Source: JACKHA01 sp041401985 (GTDB lineage Bacteria; Planctomycetota; Phycisphaerae; Phycisphaerales; UBA1924). Taken from it: a DNA stretch of 64,000 nucleotides. The notes beneath the pieces are model-generated. The model saw nothing but the letters and a program-made list of their open reading frames with translations, did no database searches and was not told the origin of the DNA. A program made the translations under genes and the position numbers. Shown piece by piece: positions 32,580 to 41,304 of this stretch (position 1 is the stretch's first letter; every line of letters begins with the position of its first letter). The stretch covers positions 172,781-236,780 of the forward strand of contig JAWKTE010000004.1 in assembly GCA_041401985.1 (NCBI GenBank), given 5' to 3'.

Positions 32580-33401
32580 TCACGCCAGCCCTTGCAGCCC
32601 CGTCAACCCCACCGGCTCCCTCGTGAAGAACGCCTCCCCGGCCCCCACGCCGATCCGCGAGCCCATGAACGTCCCCGACGCCCGCACCCAGTCCACGACG
32701 CCGCGGTTCTTCGGGTTCGCCACGAACTGCGACTCGTACGCCAGGATCGACGCGATCTTCCGCTCCATCGTCGCCGACACGTCCACGATGAACGACGGCG
32801 ACGGCACGATCCGAAGGTGCGTCGCGTAGTAATAGAACAGCCACTTCGGGTACATGGGCGGGAACCGCACCTCGTCCAGCGCCCGCCCCTCGTGCCCGTC
32901 CGCGTGGGCGCCCGCCCCCGCCGCTGACCCGCCATCGAACGCGCCCGGCGGCGCCGGCATCTCGATCTTCGAGAGTTTCGCGTCGAACCGCGCATCTTCC
33001 ACGATCCGCGTCGCCGCGATGTGGTCCGGGTGCGCGTCCTCGAAGTACGGCGTGAACACGATCGACGCCCGGTGGGCCCGGATCACCGCCGCCACCCGGT
33101 GGCGGGCCGCGATCGTGTGCTCCACGAACCGATTCGGCAGCCCCAGGCACACACGCGAGATCGAACCGCCGCCCGGCGTGCCCGACGCGCCGCCGGCTCG
33201 CCCCGCCCCGCCGCGGAGCGCCTCGACCGCCGCCTCCGCCTCTCGGGCCCGGATCTCAGGGCTGCCCAGCGGCGTCGGCTCGCCGTTGGTCATGTCCAGC
33301 AGCAACAGGTCGTGCCCCTGGTCGGCCAGCAGCGCGATCGTGCCGCCCATGCCCAGTTCCTGGTCGTCCGGGTGCGGGCCGACCACGAGGATGCGTGCCA
33401 T
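32580..33401 (-). CDS. PIG-L/LmbE deacetylase (BshB1-like)
   Basis: 273 residues from the ATG at 33401 (CGGAG upstream). A zinc-dependent N-acetylglucosamine deacetylase fold. The N-terminus ILVVGPHPDDQELGMGG carries the His-Pro-Asp-Asp zinc and catalytic site, and DAHPDHIAATRI the third ligand. YYYATHLRIVPSPSFIVDV and VVDWVRASGTFMGSRIG resemble the bacillithiol-pathway deacetylase BshB1. No other bacillithiol gene is here, so the exact substrate is open. An inserted Gly/Ala/His-rich segment (about 150-170) lies after KIEMPAPPGAF. Confidence 0.85.
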   Translation of the reverse strand: MARILVVGPHPDDQELGMGGTIALLADQGHDLLLLDMTNGEPTPLGSPEIRAREAEAAVEALRGGAGRAGGASGTPGGGSISRVCLGLPNRFVEHTIAARHRVAAVIRAHRASIVFTPYFEDAHPDHIAATRIVEDARFDAKLSKIEMPAPPGAFDGGSAAGAGAHADGHEGRALDEVRFPPMYPKWLFYYYATHLRIVPSPSFIVDVSATMERKIASILAYESQFVANPKNRGVVDWVRASGTFMGSRIGVGAGEAFFTREPVGLTGLQGLA

Positions 33402-33554
33402 CGGAGACTCCGGACTTGGATCGACGCGCCGCGGATCGGGTGGTAGGCAGGGCCGAAGAGCCATGCCCCCTCTTCATCGCAGACTGGGATCGCAAGATTG
33501 AGTGGTCGTGCTTCCCTGCTTCCTGTCCGCGATCGCGTCGCGCGACAGATCCAC

Positions 33555-34049
33555 TCAATACGGATTCGCCTGACGCCGCCGCGCGTCCGGGTCCTCCTCG
33601 CCATTGACCACGACCGTCCCGATCAGCGACGTGGCGCCTCCGCCGTCGTCCACCTCGAACTGCGCCAGCACGAGCCTCTGCGAGGCCCTCGTGGCCCAGA
33701 ATCCGCCGGGGCGGAACGACTCGCCGAACTCGTCGACAAACTCCACCAGCCGCATCGTCGCGGTCTGGCCCACGCCCAGGCCGTCGAACGGCCTCGCGTA
33801 CCGCTTGTTCAGCCACATCGTGCCGGCGGGCAGATCGGCGGCGGTCGTGTTCGTGAACGTAATCGTCGTCGGCTCACGCCGCACCTGGATCGCCAGAACC
33901 CGCTGCTGCTCCAGCCCCGCCGGGAACGGCCGCGCAAACGACGTGTCCACGTTCGTGGCCCCGCCGCAGCCTGAGGCGAGCACGCCAAGGCCGGCCAGCA
34001 CGCCGGCCGCCAACGGGATCGTCGCGAATCGGTGCGAGAATCGGCCCAT
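33555..34049 (-). CDS. YcfL-like DUF1425 lipoprotein
   Basis: 164 residues from the ATG at 34049. The lipobox is GVLASGCGG. The mature part is a beta-sandwich with the pattern of DUF1425/YcfL: RVLAIQVRREPTTITFTNTT, then YARPFDGLGVGQTATMRLVE. It ends in a strand-forming LIGTVVVNGEED. YcfL-like proteins are outer-membrane-associated and of uncertain function. It is transcribed in the same direction as the flagellar export operon upstream, but a 136-base gap with a C-rich tandem repeat separates them. Confidence 0.65.
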   Translation of the reverse strand: MGRFSHRFATIPLAAGVLAGLGVLASGCGGATNVDTSFARPFPAGLEQQRVLAIQVRREPTTITFTNTTAADLPAGTMWLNKRYARPFDGLGVGQTATMRLVEFVDEFGESFRPGGFWATRASQRLVLAQFEVDDGGGATSLIGTVVVNGEEDPDARRRQANPY

Positions 34050-34121
34050 GTCAGACTCCGCGAATCGCCTCGGAAACCACCCAGCAACCAGGCGGGACGA
34101 TAGCCGCCCCCGCCCCCCGAT

Positions 34122-34168
34122 CACGCCCCCCACTCACGCCCCCCACTCACGCCCCCCACTCACGCCCC
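34122..34168. repeat. 13-bp C-rich tandem repeat
   Basis: Three exact copies of CACGCCCCCCACT (34122-34134, 34135-34147, 34148-34160) plus a partial fourth, between the flagellar operon end and the lipoprotein gene. It is too short and regular for CRISPR, and no function is visible. Confidence 0.75.
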
Positions 34169-34185
34169 ATGATCTCGCCCCATGT

Positions 34186-34497
34186 TCACGGCAGGGCGAA
34201 GAACCCGCCGCCCATGTCCTTGATCCGCCCCAGCCGGGCCAGTTCCACCCACACCTCGCGCCCGAAGTCCGTCGGCGGGCGGATCCCCACCGTCTGCGAC
34301 GCCTTGCCCGACGTCAGCGGCCGCCCGCCCCCCAACTTCGACTCGTCGTCCAGCCGCGTCACCTTCCACCGCTTCTTGAACGCCGTGAACGCACGCTTGA
34401 GCGTCTCGTCCGCGACCGCGGGGGGCGCGCCGTCGGGAGACGTCGATGCTGGCAGGTCAGAGGCGGGCTGGTCCGAGGCTCGCGGCGTCTGTTCCAT
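34186..34497 (-). CDS. Conserved small protein at the end of the flagellar operon
   Basis: 103 residues from the ATG at 34497 (a start at 34518 adds 7). The N-terminal third is Ala/Pro/Ser-rich. The C-terminal 70 residues are compact and conserved-looking: LKRAFTAFKKRWKVTRLDDE, GIRPPTDFGREVWVELARLG and KDMGGGFFAL. The pattern recurs in planctomycete genomes next to flhA or other genes, but its role is unknown. It follows flhA by 97 bases in the same direction. Confidence 0.65.
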   Translation of the reverse strand: MEQTPRASDQPASDLPASTSPDGAPPAVADETLKRAFTAFKKRWKVTRLDDESKLGGGRPLTSGKASQTVGIRPPTDFGREVWVELARLGRIKDMGGGFFALP

Positions 34498-34593
34498 CGT
34501 TCGGCTCCCGGGCCGCATTCACAGGGCGACCCGACGATCGTACAGACCCGACCCAAACCGCGTCGCCCCGCCGCCTGCCCCCAATACCGCCCG

Positions 34594-36765
34594 CTACGCC
34601 GCCGCCCCGCGCGCCGACCCCGCCCCCTCCTCCGCTTGCCCGAGCCCCGGGATCAGCGCCAGCGACTCCACCTCGATCTCCGACACGATCTCGTTGTACC
34701 CCAGCACCGTGACCCCGGGCACATACGGCTCCACGATCTGCCGCACCGCCGCCCGCACCTGCGGCGACGCCACGATCACCGGCAGGTGCCCCGCCCCGGT
34801 CAGTTTCTCCAGCCCCCGCCCGACGTTCTCCGCCATCGCCTTGGCCGTCCGGGCCGGCACCGAGATCGTGGTCCCGTGCTGGCCCCGGTCGATGTGCGAG
34901 GCGATCTGGTCCTCCAGCAGCGGGTCGAGCGTGACGCACGCGATCCGGGCCTTGTCGTCGCCCGAGCCCGCCTGGGCCGGGGCCGCCACGTGATCGCAGA
35001 TCGACCTCCGCAGCGCGTTGCGGACGTACTCCACCAGGATGTCCGGGTCCTTGGTCTTGGGGGCCCAGTCGGCCAGCGCCTCGACGATCGTCTCCATGTC
35101 CCGGATCGGCACCCGCTCGCGCAGCAGCGAGCCCAGGATCCGCTGCAGATCGCCGAGTCTCACGATCGCCGGGATCGTCTCTTCCACCAGTTTCGGCGCC
35201 TTCTGCTTCAGCCCCTCGACCAGGTTCGACACCTCGTCGCGCGTCAGCAGCTCGTCCGCGTGACGCTTGACGATCTCCGTGATGTGCGTCGCCAGCACCG
35301 CCGACGGCTCCACCACCGTGTAGTTGAGCGTCTCGGCCTTGGTCCGCAGCGACGGCTCGATCCACCGCGCCGGCAGCCCGAACGCCGGCTCGCGCGCCTC
35401 CTCGCCCTCCAGCCGCGCCGTGGCGATCCCCGAGTCGATCGCCAGCAGGCGGTCCGCCTGGATCGATCCCTTCGCCACCACGGCCCCCCGGATCTTCACC
35501 CGATACTCCGTCGCCGCCAGTTGCAGGTTGTCCCGGATACGCACCGGCGGCATCACCAGACCGATCTCCGACGCCAGTTGGCGTCGCACCGCCGTGATGC
35601 GGCTCAGCAGGTCCCCGCCCTGGCCCGCGTCCACCAGACGCACCAGCGAGTATCCCACCTCCAGTTCCATCGTGTCCACCTTCAGCAGCGACTCGACCGC
35701 CGGCGGCTCCGGCGCGACCGGCGCCTCGGCCTTCCGCTGCTCGTCCACCTTCGCGCGACGCGTCCTCCGCTGCATCGCCAGCGCGCCGCCCGCCATCACC
35801 GACGCCACCAGCAGCAGCGGGATCGTCGGCAGCGGGGTCGCCGCCAGGAACGCCAGGAACCCCGCTGTGATCAGCATCCCCTTCGGCTGGCTGATGATCT
35901 GGCCCGTCAGCTGCTCGCCCAGGTCCTGCTTGGCCCCGGAGCGCGTCACGATCAGCGCGGCCGCGATCGCGATCACGAACGACGGGATCTGCGCCGTCAG
36001 CCCGTCGCCGATCGTCAGCCGCGTGAACACCTCGGCCGTCTGCCCCGCGGGCCAGCCGCGGCTGATCACGCCCACCGCGAACCCGCCCGCCACGTTGATC
36101 GCCGTGATGATGATGCCCGCGATCGCGTCGCCCCGCACGAACTTGCTCGCGCCGTCCATGGCGCCGAAGAAGTCCGCCTCCTGCGCGATCGCCTCGCGGC
36201 GCTTGCGTGCCTCCTTCTCGTCGATGATCCCGGCGTTCAGGTCCGAGTCGATCGCCATCTGCTTGCCGGGCATGGCATCCAGCGTGAACCGGGCCGCGAC
36301 CTCGCTGATACGCCCCGCGCCCTTGGTGATCACCACGAACTGCACGATCACGATGATCAGGAAGATCACCACGCCCACGAACAGGTTGTCCCCCGCCACG
36401 AAGTCGCCAAACGCCGAGATCACGCTGCCCGCCACCCCCGCCGCCTGGTCCGGCGTCGAGGCGTCGGCCGACAGGATCAGGCGCGTCGAGGCGATGTTCA
36501 GCACCAGCCGCAGCAGCGTCGTCGCGAGCAGCAGCGACGGGAACACCGAGAAGTCCAGCGGCTCGGCCATGTAGATCGTCGTCAGGAGGATGATCACCCC
36601 CAGCGCGATGTTCAGCACAATCAGGACGTCCATGATCGCCGGCGGCAACGGCACCAGGATCACGAACATCAGCATCACGAACCCGATGGGCACGATCAGC
36701 CCACGGTGCTTCGCCAGGCCGGTGAGCCAGGCGGGAAGCGCGGGTTTGGAGGTTGGTACTGCCAT
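34594..36765 (-). CDS. flhA: Flagellar export gate protein FlhA
   Basis: 723 residues from the ATG at 36765. Central pore and cargo-docking subunit of the flagellar type III export apparatus. The first 330 residues have seven or eight helices, including the FHIPEP signature (RISEVAARFTLDAMPGKQMA) near residue 155. The cytoplasmic domain (about 360-700) docks chaperone-substrate complexes. Length and order are normal. It follows flhB with a 142-bp repeat element in between, so the two may not be tightly coupled. The C-terminus is Ala/Gly-rich. Confidence 0.97.
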   Translation of the reverse strand: MAVPTSKPALPAWLTGLAKHRGLIVPIGFVMLMFVILVPLPPAIMDVLIVLNIALGVIILLTTIYMAEPLDFSVFPSLLLATTLLRLVLNIASTRLILSADASTPDQAAGVAGSVISAFGDFVAGDNLFVGVVIFLIIVIVQFVVITKGAGRISEVAARFTLDAMPGKQMAIDSDLNAGIIDEKEARKRREAIAQEADFFGAMDGASKFVRGDAIAGIIITAINVAGGFAVGVISRGWPAGQTAEVFTRLTIGDGLTAQIPSFVIAIAAALIVTRSGAKQDLGEQLTGQIISQPKGMLITAGFLAFLAATPLPTIPLLLVASVMAGGALAMQRRTRRAKVDEQRKAEAPVAPEPPAVESLLKVDTMELEVGYSLVRLVDAGQGGDLLSRITAVRRQLASEIGLVMPPVRIRDNLQLAATEYRVKIRGAVVAKGSIQADRLLAIDSGIATARLEGEEAREPAFGLPARWIEPSLRTKAETLNYTVVEPSAVLATHITEIVKRHADELLTRDEVSNLVEGLKQKAPKLVEETIPAIVRLGDLQRILGSLLRERVPIRDMETIVEALADWAPKTKDPDILVEYVRNALRRSICDHVAAPAQAGSGDDKARIACVTLDPLLEDQIASHIDRGQHGTTISVPARTAKAMAENVGRGLEKLTGAGHLPVIVASPQVRAAVRQIVEPYVPGVTVLGYNEIVSEIEVESLALIPGLGQAEEGAGSARGAAA

Positions 36766-36788
36766 GGTTGCTTGCGGTTGATTGGACC

Positions 36789-36930
36789 GAGTACGCAGAG
36801 ATCACCGAGAGTGCCGAGGAACGCCGAGGTGAGCAGTCGGGTGGATCATCCTGGTTGCTCCGCGCCCTTCCGGCTAGAACAGAGTCCTTCCTCCGCGTCC
36901 CTCGGCCCCCTCGGCGTCCCCTGCGTACTC
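36789..36930. repeat. Repeat element A3, divergent member between flhA and flhB
   Basis: A 142-bp unit with imperfect inverted ends of about 40 bases: 36789-36832 starts GAGTACGCAGAGATCACC, and 36892-36930 ends CCCCTGCGTACTC. The periodic GCCGAGG/CGCCGAGG units resemble family A. It separates flhB from flhA within the export operon; its right end is 6 bases before the flhB stop. Confidence 0.65.
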
Positions 36931-36935
36931 CCCCG

Positions 36936-38003
36936 CTACGCGACCTTCTTCCCCTTGAGCCGGTACACAAACGCCAGCACCTCCGCCACCGCCTCGTAGT
37001 GCTCGGGCGACACCTCACGCCCGACCTCCACCCCCCAGTACAGCGCCCGCGCCAGCGGCGGCCGCTCCACGATCTGCACCCCCGTCGCCATCGCCACGTG
37101 CCGGATGCGGAACGCCATCAGGTCCGCACCCTTGGCCAGCACCCGCGGCGCCCGCATCGCTTTGCTGTCGTACTTGAGCGCCACCGCGAAGTGCGTCGGA
37201 TTCGTCACCACCACATCCGCCTTCGGCACCGCCTGCTGGATCCGGTGCATCGCGATATCCATCGCCATCTTCAGCCGGCGCTTCTTCACCTCCGGCGAGC
37301 CCTCCATCATCCGACGCTCGTCCTTGACCTCCTGCTTGGTCATCTTCAGGTCCTGCTTGTGCTGCCATTTCTGGTACGCCAGATCGATCAGCGCGATCAC
37401 CAGCAGCACCAGCGTCAGCCAGATCGCCAGCTCGAACGCCAGCCCCAGGATCGTCCGCACCGCCGCCACCGCCTCCATCGCCGGCAGGTTCGCCAGGCTC
37501 ACCGCCTGGCGCGACAGCACCAGCCACGCGATCCACCCCACCACCGACATCTTCAGGATGCCGATCCCCGACTTGACCAGCCCGCGCTTCCCGAAGATCC
37601 GCTTGAGCCCCTTCATCGGGCTCAGCGACGTGAGTTTGGGCTTCACCGGCTCCAGCGTCACCAGCCACCCCACCTGCAGCACCTGAGCCAGCACACCCAG
37701 CGCCACCACCAGCGCCAGCATCGGCGCCGCGCCGATCGCCGCCTGCGCCAGCGACCACCGGAACGCCGGCCACAGCGACGTCGGGTCCAATGCCTCGCCC
37801 GGCTCGGCCGACAGCGCCGAGCGCATCACCACCGCGAACACCTGGGCCATCCCCGCCCCGAACACCGCCAGCAGCACCACGTCGCCGATCAGCGTCACCG
37901 CCGAGCCGAAGTCCTGGCTCTTGGGCACCTGCCCCCGCCCGCGCGCCTCCGACAGGCGACGCCCGGTCGGCGCCTCGGTCCGTTCTCCCAGTTCGTCCGC
38001 CAT
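36936..38003 (-). CDS. flhB: Flagellar export protein FlhB
   Basis: 355 residues from the ATG at 38003. Four membrane helices are followed by a cytoplasmic domain with the autocleavage motif NPTH (VVTNPTHFAVALKYD), which switches export from hook to filament substrates. Preceding charged helices (LKMTKQEVKDERRMMEGSPE) are typical. The opening GERTEAPTGRRLSEARGRGQ is the family start. It begins 42 bases after the fliR stop, in the canonical order fliP-Q-R-flhB-A. Confidence 0.97.
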   Translation of the reverse strand: MADELGERTEAPTGRRLSEARGRGQVPKSQDFGSAVTLIGDVVLLAVFGAGMAQVFAVVMRSALSAEPGEALDPTSLWPAFRWSLAQAAIGAAPMLALVVALGVLAQVLQVGWLVTLEPVKPKLTSLSPMKGLKRIFGKRGLVKSGIGILKMSVVGWIAWLVLSRQAVSLANLPAMEAVAAVRTILGLAFELAIWLTLVLLVIALIDLAYQKWQHKQDLKMTKQEVKDERRMMEGSPEVKKRRLKMAMDIAMHRIQQAVPKADVVVTNPTHFAVALKYDSKAMRAPRVLAKGADLMAFRIRHVAMATGVQIVERPPLARALYWGVEVGREVSPEHYEAVAEVLAFVYRLKGKKVA

Positions 38004-38044
38004 CGGCCCTCCACATGCGCATCAGCCGTGCGCCCGCGCGCCCC

Positions 38045-38905
38045 TCAACCAGCCCCATGCCCCGCCCCCGCCCCGACCTGCCGCCACCACCCCATCACAC
38101 GCCCGAGCGACTCTGTCACATCCACCACGATCGCCTCGTCGATCGACGCCAGCCCCGCCGTCAGCATCGTGAAACCCAGCAGGATCTTCAGGATGAACCC
38201 CACCGTCATCACGTTCAACTGCGGCAGCGTCTTCGACAACGCCCCCAGCGCCACCAGCACCAGGATCACAATCCCGACCACCGGCGCCGACACACGCACC
38301 GCCAGTTCCGTCCCCGACGCCACCAGCCCCACCGCCAGTTCCAGCGGCGTGATCCCGGGCTCGAACCCGCCCACCGGCACACGCTCGAACGACGACGCCA
38401 CCCCCATGAACAGCCCGTCCAGCCCCCCGATCGCCAGGAACGCCGTCGACGCGATGATGAACAGCAACTGCGACAACAGGTCCGTCTCCGCGTCGCTCGA
38501 GGGATCGAACGTCCGCGCCAGCCCCAGGCCCATCTGGTGGCCCATCAGGAACCCCGCGAAGTTCGCCGCGTGCAGCGGCATCCCCGCCAGGAACCCCAGC
38601 GACGCCCCGATCGCCAGTTCGAACACGATCATGGGCGCCAGCGCAAACAGCCCCATCGACGCCGGGAACACCGGCGACTCCCCGTGCCCCGCCAGCACGA
38701 CCGGATACGCCGCCGCCGCCATCGCAACCGCGAAGAACGCCTTGATCCGCACCGGCACCGTCGCGCTCCCCAGCAGCGGCAGCGCGAGAAACAGCCCCAT
38801 GATGCGGAACGCCACCAGCGCGAAGGGCACGAGATGGAGCGAGAAAAGCGCGGCCATAAGCACGACCAAAAGCACACAGAACCGGCCGCCAGCCGCCGGC
38901 TCCAA
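38045..38905 (-). CDS. fliR: Flagellar export protein FliR
   Basis: 286 residues if the TTG at 38905 is used; an ATG at 38857 would remove 16. Six helices form part of the export gate with FliP and FliQ. Blocks include FRIMGLFLALPLLGSATVP, MGHQMGLGLARTFDP and LNVMTVGFILKILLGF. The TTG lies 14 bases after the fliQ stop with GGTGG upstream, favouring the longer form. The C-terminus ends in Gly/Ala/His residues. Confidence 0.93.
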   Translation of the reverse strand: MEPAAGGRFCVLLVVLMAALFSLHLVPFALVAFRIMGLFLALPLLGSATVPVRIKAFFAVAMAAAAYPVVLAGHGESPVFPASMGLFALAPMIVFELAIGASLGFLAGMPLHAANFAGFLMGHQMGLGLARTFDPSSDAETDLLSQLLFIIASTAFLAIGGLDGLFMGVASSFERVPVGGFEPGITPLELAVGLVASGTELAVRVSAPVVGIVILVLVALGALSKTLPQLNVMTVGFILKILLGFTMLTAGLASIDEAIVVDVTESLGRVMGWWRQVGAGAGHGAG

Positions 38906-38919
38906 TCAACCGCCACCCG

Positions 38920-39180
38920 CTACGGCGTGAACGTGAACATCTCCGCCGCGTACTCCGCGATCCGGAACGCGATCCACGGGATCAGCAGCGCCGCCACCGC
39001 CACCATCACCACGATCTTCGGCACGAACGTCAGCGCCTGGTCCTGGATCGACGTGATCGACTGCAGCAGGCTGATGACCAGCCCCACCGCCATCCCCGCC
39101 AGCAGGATCGGCAGCGAGATCATCAGCACCAGCGTCAGCGTGTCGCGGACCATCCCGACCGTCGCGTCGTCGAAGGGCAT
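38920..39180 (-). CDS. fliQ: Flagellar export protein FliQ
   Basis: 86 residues from the ATG at 39180 (TGGAGA upstream). Two helices: TLTLVLMISLPILLAGMAVG and FVPKIVVMVAVAALLIPWI, with the conserved SLLQSITSIQDQALTFVPK between them. The length is typical. It lies between fliP and fliR; a short repeat (A4) precedes its start. Confidence 0.96.
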   Translation of the reverse strand: MPFDDATVGMVRDTLTLVLMISLPILLAGMAVGLVISLLQSITSIQDQALTFVPKIVVMVAVAALLIPWIAFRIAEYAAEMFTFTP

Positions 39181-39202
39181 GGCGAGTCTCCAGAGACGGA
39201 TT

Positions 39203-39241
39203 CAACACAGAGACACAGAAGCACAGGGGGCAAGCACAGAG
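39203..39241. repeat. Repeat element A4, short one-sided copy
   Basis: CAACACAGAGACACAGAAGC and a further GCACAGAGGCGAGACAC resemble one end of the A family without an inverted partner. It lies between fliP and fliQ. Confidence 0.45.
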
Positions 39242-39304
39242 GCGAGACACGGGTCAGGATTCAGGATTCAGCAACACCCATGCAGCCCGAGGTGCGCCCG
39301 CACG

Positions 39305-40387
39305 CTACCCCAGCCCGCTCGAAACCAAGGGCCACCACTCCGCCGCGCCGCCAAGCCACGCCGTCGCCGTCTCCGACAGCCGCGCCGACTGACCCTCCAG
39401 CACGAACGAGCCCAGCAGCCCCCCCACCACCAGCGTCCACCCGTCCACCAGCACGAACAGCAGCAACTTGAACGGAAGCGAGATCAGCACCGGCGGCAGC
39501 ATCATCATGCTCATCGAGATCAGGATCGCCGCGATCACCATGTCGATCACCAGGAACGGCAGATAGATCCGGAATCCCATCAGGAACGCCGTCTTCAGTT
39601 CGCTCAGCATGAACGCCGGCACCAGCGACACCATGTCCACGTCCGCCCGCGTCAGTTTCGACGGGTCCGACGTGTCCACGCCCCGGTAGTTCAGCACCAT
39701 GATCAGGCTCGACCAGTTCCCCGTCGCCTCGATCTGGTCGAACATGAAGTCACGCACAGGCTGCTTGGCCTTGTCCCACAGCGCGTCGTAGTCCCGGATC
39801 TCCCCCCGCTGATACGGCACCACCGCCTCGTCCCACACACGCTCCAGCGTCGGCGCCATCACCAGCATCGTCATGAACAGCGACAGCCCCGTCAGCACCT
39901 GCGGCGGCGGCAGCGACTGCGTCCCCATCGCCTGCCGCAACAACGCCAGCACGATGATGATCCGCACGAAGCACGTCGTCATCAGCACGATCGCCGGCGC
40001 CACCGTCAGCACCGTCAGCAGCACCAGGATGTTCACCGCAGGCGAGATCCCGGGCCCGGGCGAAGGTCCCGACGCCCCAGCACCGCCCGATCCGGAGCCC
40101 GCCGGCCCGTCGCCGCTTGTGCCCGGCGCCAGCGACGCCGCCGCCTCCAGCATCCGCAGCGGATTGAACGCGTCCTCAAGGTCCTCCGGGTTCTCTCCGC
40201 GTGCGGCGTCCAGAATCGATGTCAGACGCGGGATCGAGCCCGTCCCCACCCCACCCTGCCCGGGCGCGGGCGGTCCGTACATCTCCTGCCCGGCCGCGGG
40301 CGACGCGCCGAGCGCGACCGCAAGCCAGGCCACGAGGCTCGCCAGCCGGCACAGCCAGAACGAACGTGTCCGGGCCGCGCGGCTCAT
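39305..40387 (-). CDS. fliP: Flagellar export protein FliP
   Basis: 360 residues from the ATG at 40387, which overlaps the fliO stop (ATGA). A cleavable signal (LASLVAWLAVALGASPAAG) and a long Gly/Ser/Pro-rich periplasmic linker (about residues 30-115) precede the core. The core has four helices with TCFVRIIIVLALLRQAMGTQ, SLVPAFMLSELKTAFLMGF and the C-terminal LPPVLISLPFKLLLFVLVDG. FliP usually has about 250 residues, so the linker is an enlarged planctomycete-style feature. It assembles the export gate ring. Confidence 0.95.
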   Translation of the reverse strand: MSRAARTRSFWLCRLASLVAWLAVALGASPAAGQEMYGPPAPGQGGVGTGSIPRLTSILDAARGENPEDLEDAFNPLRMLEAAASLAPGTSGDGPAGSGSGGAGASGPSPGPGISPAVNILVLLTVLTVAPAIVLMTTCFVRIIIVLALLRQAMGTQSLPPPQVLTGLSLFMTMLVMAPTLERVWDEAVVPYQRGEIRDYDALWDKAKQPVRDFMFDQIEATGNWSSLIMVLNYRGVDTSDPSKLTRADVDMVSLVPAFMLSELKTAFLMGFRIYLPFLVIDMVIAAILISMSMMMLPPVLISLPFKLLLFVLVDGWTLVVGGLLGSFVLEGQSARLSETATAWLGGAAEWWPLVSSGLG

Positions 40388-41301
40388 GCCACCGCCCCCT
40401 CCCACGCAGGCATCCCCTCGAGCCTCTCACGCAAGCGCGATGACCGCGCCACGCGCGCCGCCGGTGCCGCGGGCTCGTCGAGTCCTTCCCCATCCGCCGC
40501 ATCCACAACCGAAACCTCAACCCCGCCCCGCGCCAGCGCCCGCATCGACTCCCCGCGCGGCTCGAACGCCTGCCCATCCCCCACCGCGTGCTCGGCCGCG
40601 AACCCGCCCAGCAGCGCGCCGAACCGCGCGGAGATCGACTCATCCCGCGCGTCCCGCGCCTGCATCAGGATCGACGCCACCTCGTCCGGATCGTCCAGTT
40701 CGCACAGCGCCGTCAACGTCGAGCCCGACAGCCGCGACGCCCGCGCCTGCGACAGCAGCAGCACCCGCCGGTCCACCCGCAGCAGCAGCAGCGTCGGCCC
40801 CGAAGGCAGCGGATACCGCCCCAGCACTTCCAGAATCCCGGAAGGCGCCCGCGCCGTCGCGAGCACCGATCGCCCCGCGCCGCCCCGCACCAGCCGCAGC
40901 CCGCCGAACACCAGCGCGATCAGCCCCACCACGCCCACCAGCGCCATCAGCGTCGGCGCGAGGTCGACCGACTCGCCCTTCATCGCATCGATCGGCGCAC
41001 CACGCCCGCCGACCAGCCCCGCCGCCCCCGGGACGAGCGAACGCTGCTCGGTCGTCGGTGCAGGCGCCTCGCCCTGGATCGGAATCTCGACCTCAGCCGC
41101 CACGCCCGCCGCCAGCGCGGCCACCACTGCCGGCCCCGGCTCCCCAGCCACCGCCGCCTCGCTCGACGCCGCCGGCAACGGCCCAAAGAACACACCCTCA
41201 CTGCCCGATTGCGCCGCCGCAACACCCGCCCACGCCACGAGCGCGCCCACCGCCACGACCGCCGCGCCAGCCGGCACCCGGGATGCGCGCGTCCCACCCA
41301 T
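40384..41301 (-). CDS. fliO: Flagellar assembly protein FliO
   Basis: 305 residues from the ATG at 41301. A signal or first helix (AAVVAVGALVAWAGVAAAQ) is followed by a low-complexity periplasmic region. The conserved FliO helix is PTLMALVGVVGLIALVFGGL, and the cytoplasmic SpoIIIAG-like part (LEVLGRYPLPSGPTLLLLRV) ends in RVLLLSQARASRL. FliO helps stabilise FliP assembly. It is 3 bases after fliN and overlaps fliP. The C-terminal 100 residues are acidic and extend beyond the usual end. Confidence 0.9.
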   Translation of the reverse strand: MGGTRASRVPAGAAVVAVGALVAWAGVAAAQSGSEGVFFGPLPAASSEAAVAGEPGPAVVAALAAGVAAEVEIPIQGEAPAPTTEQRSLVPGAAGLVGGRGAPIDAMKGESVDLAPTLMALVGVVGLIALVFGGLRLVRGGAGRSVLATARAPSGILEVLGRYPLPSGPTLLLLRVDRRVLLLSQARASRLSGSTLTALCELDDPDEVASILMQARDARDESISARFGALLGGFAAEHAVGDGQAFEPRGESMRALARGGVEVSVVDAADGEGLDEPAAPAARVARSSRLRERLEGMPAWEGAVA

Positions 41302-41304
41302 CGC

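Noticed and set aside
34122..34168. CRISPR-like array
   Set aside because: Units are 13 bp without spacers and no cas gene is present; no other regular array was seen.
33604..36999. A 3.4-kb open frame on the plus strand opposite flhA
   Set aside because: Same reason: an antisense shadow of flhA with Arg/His/Pro-rich nonsense protein.
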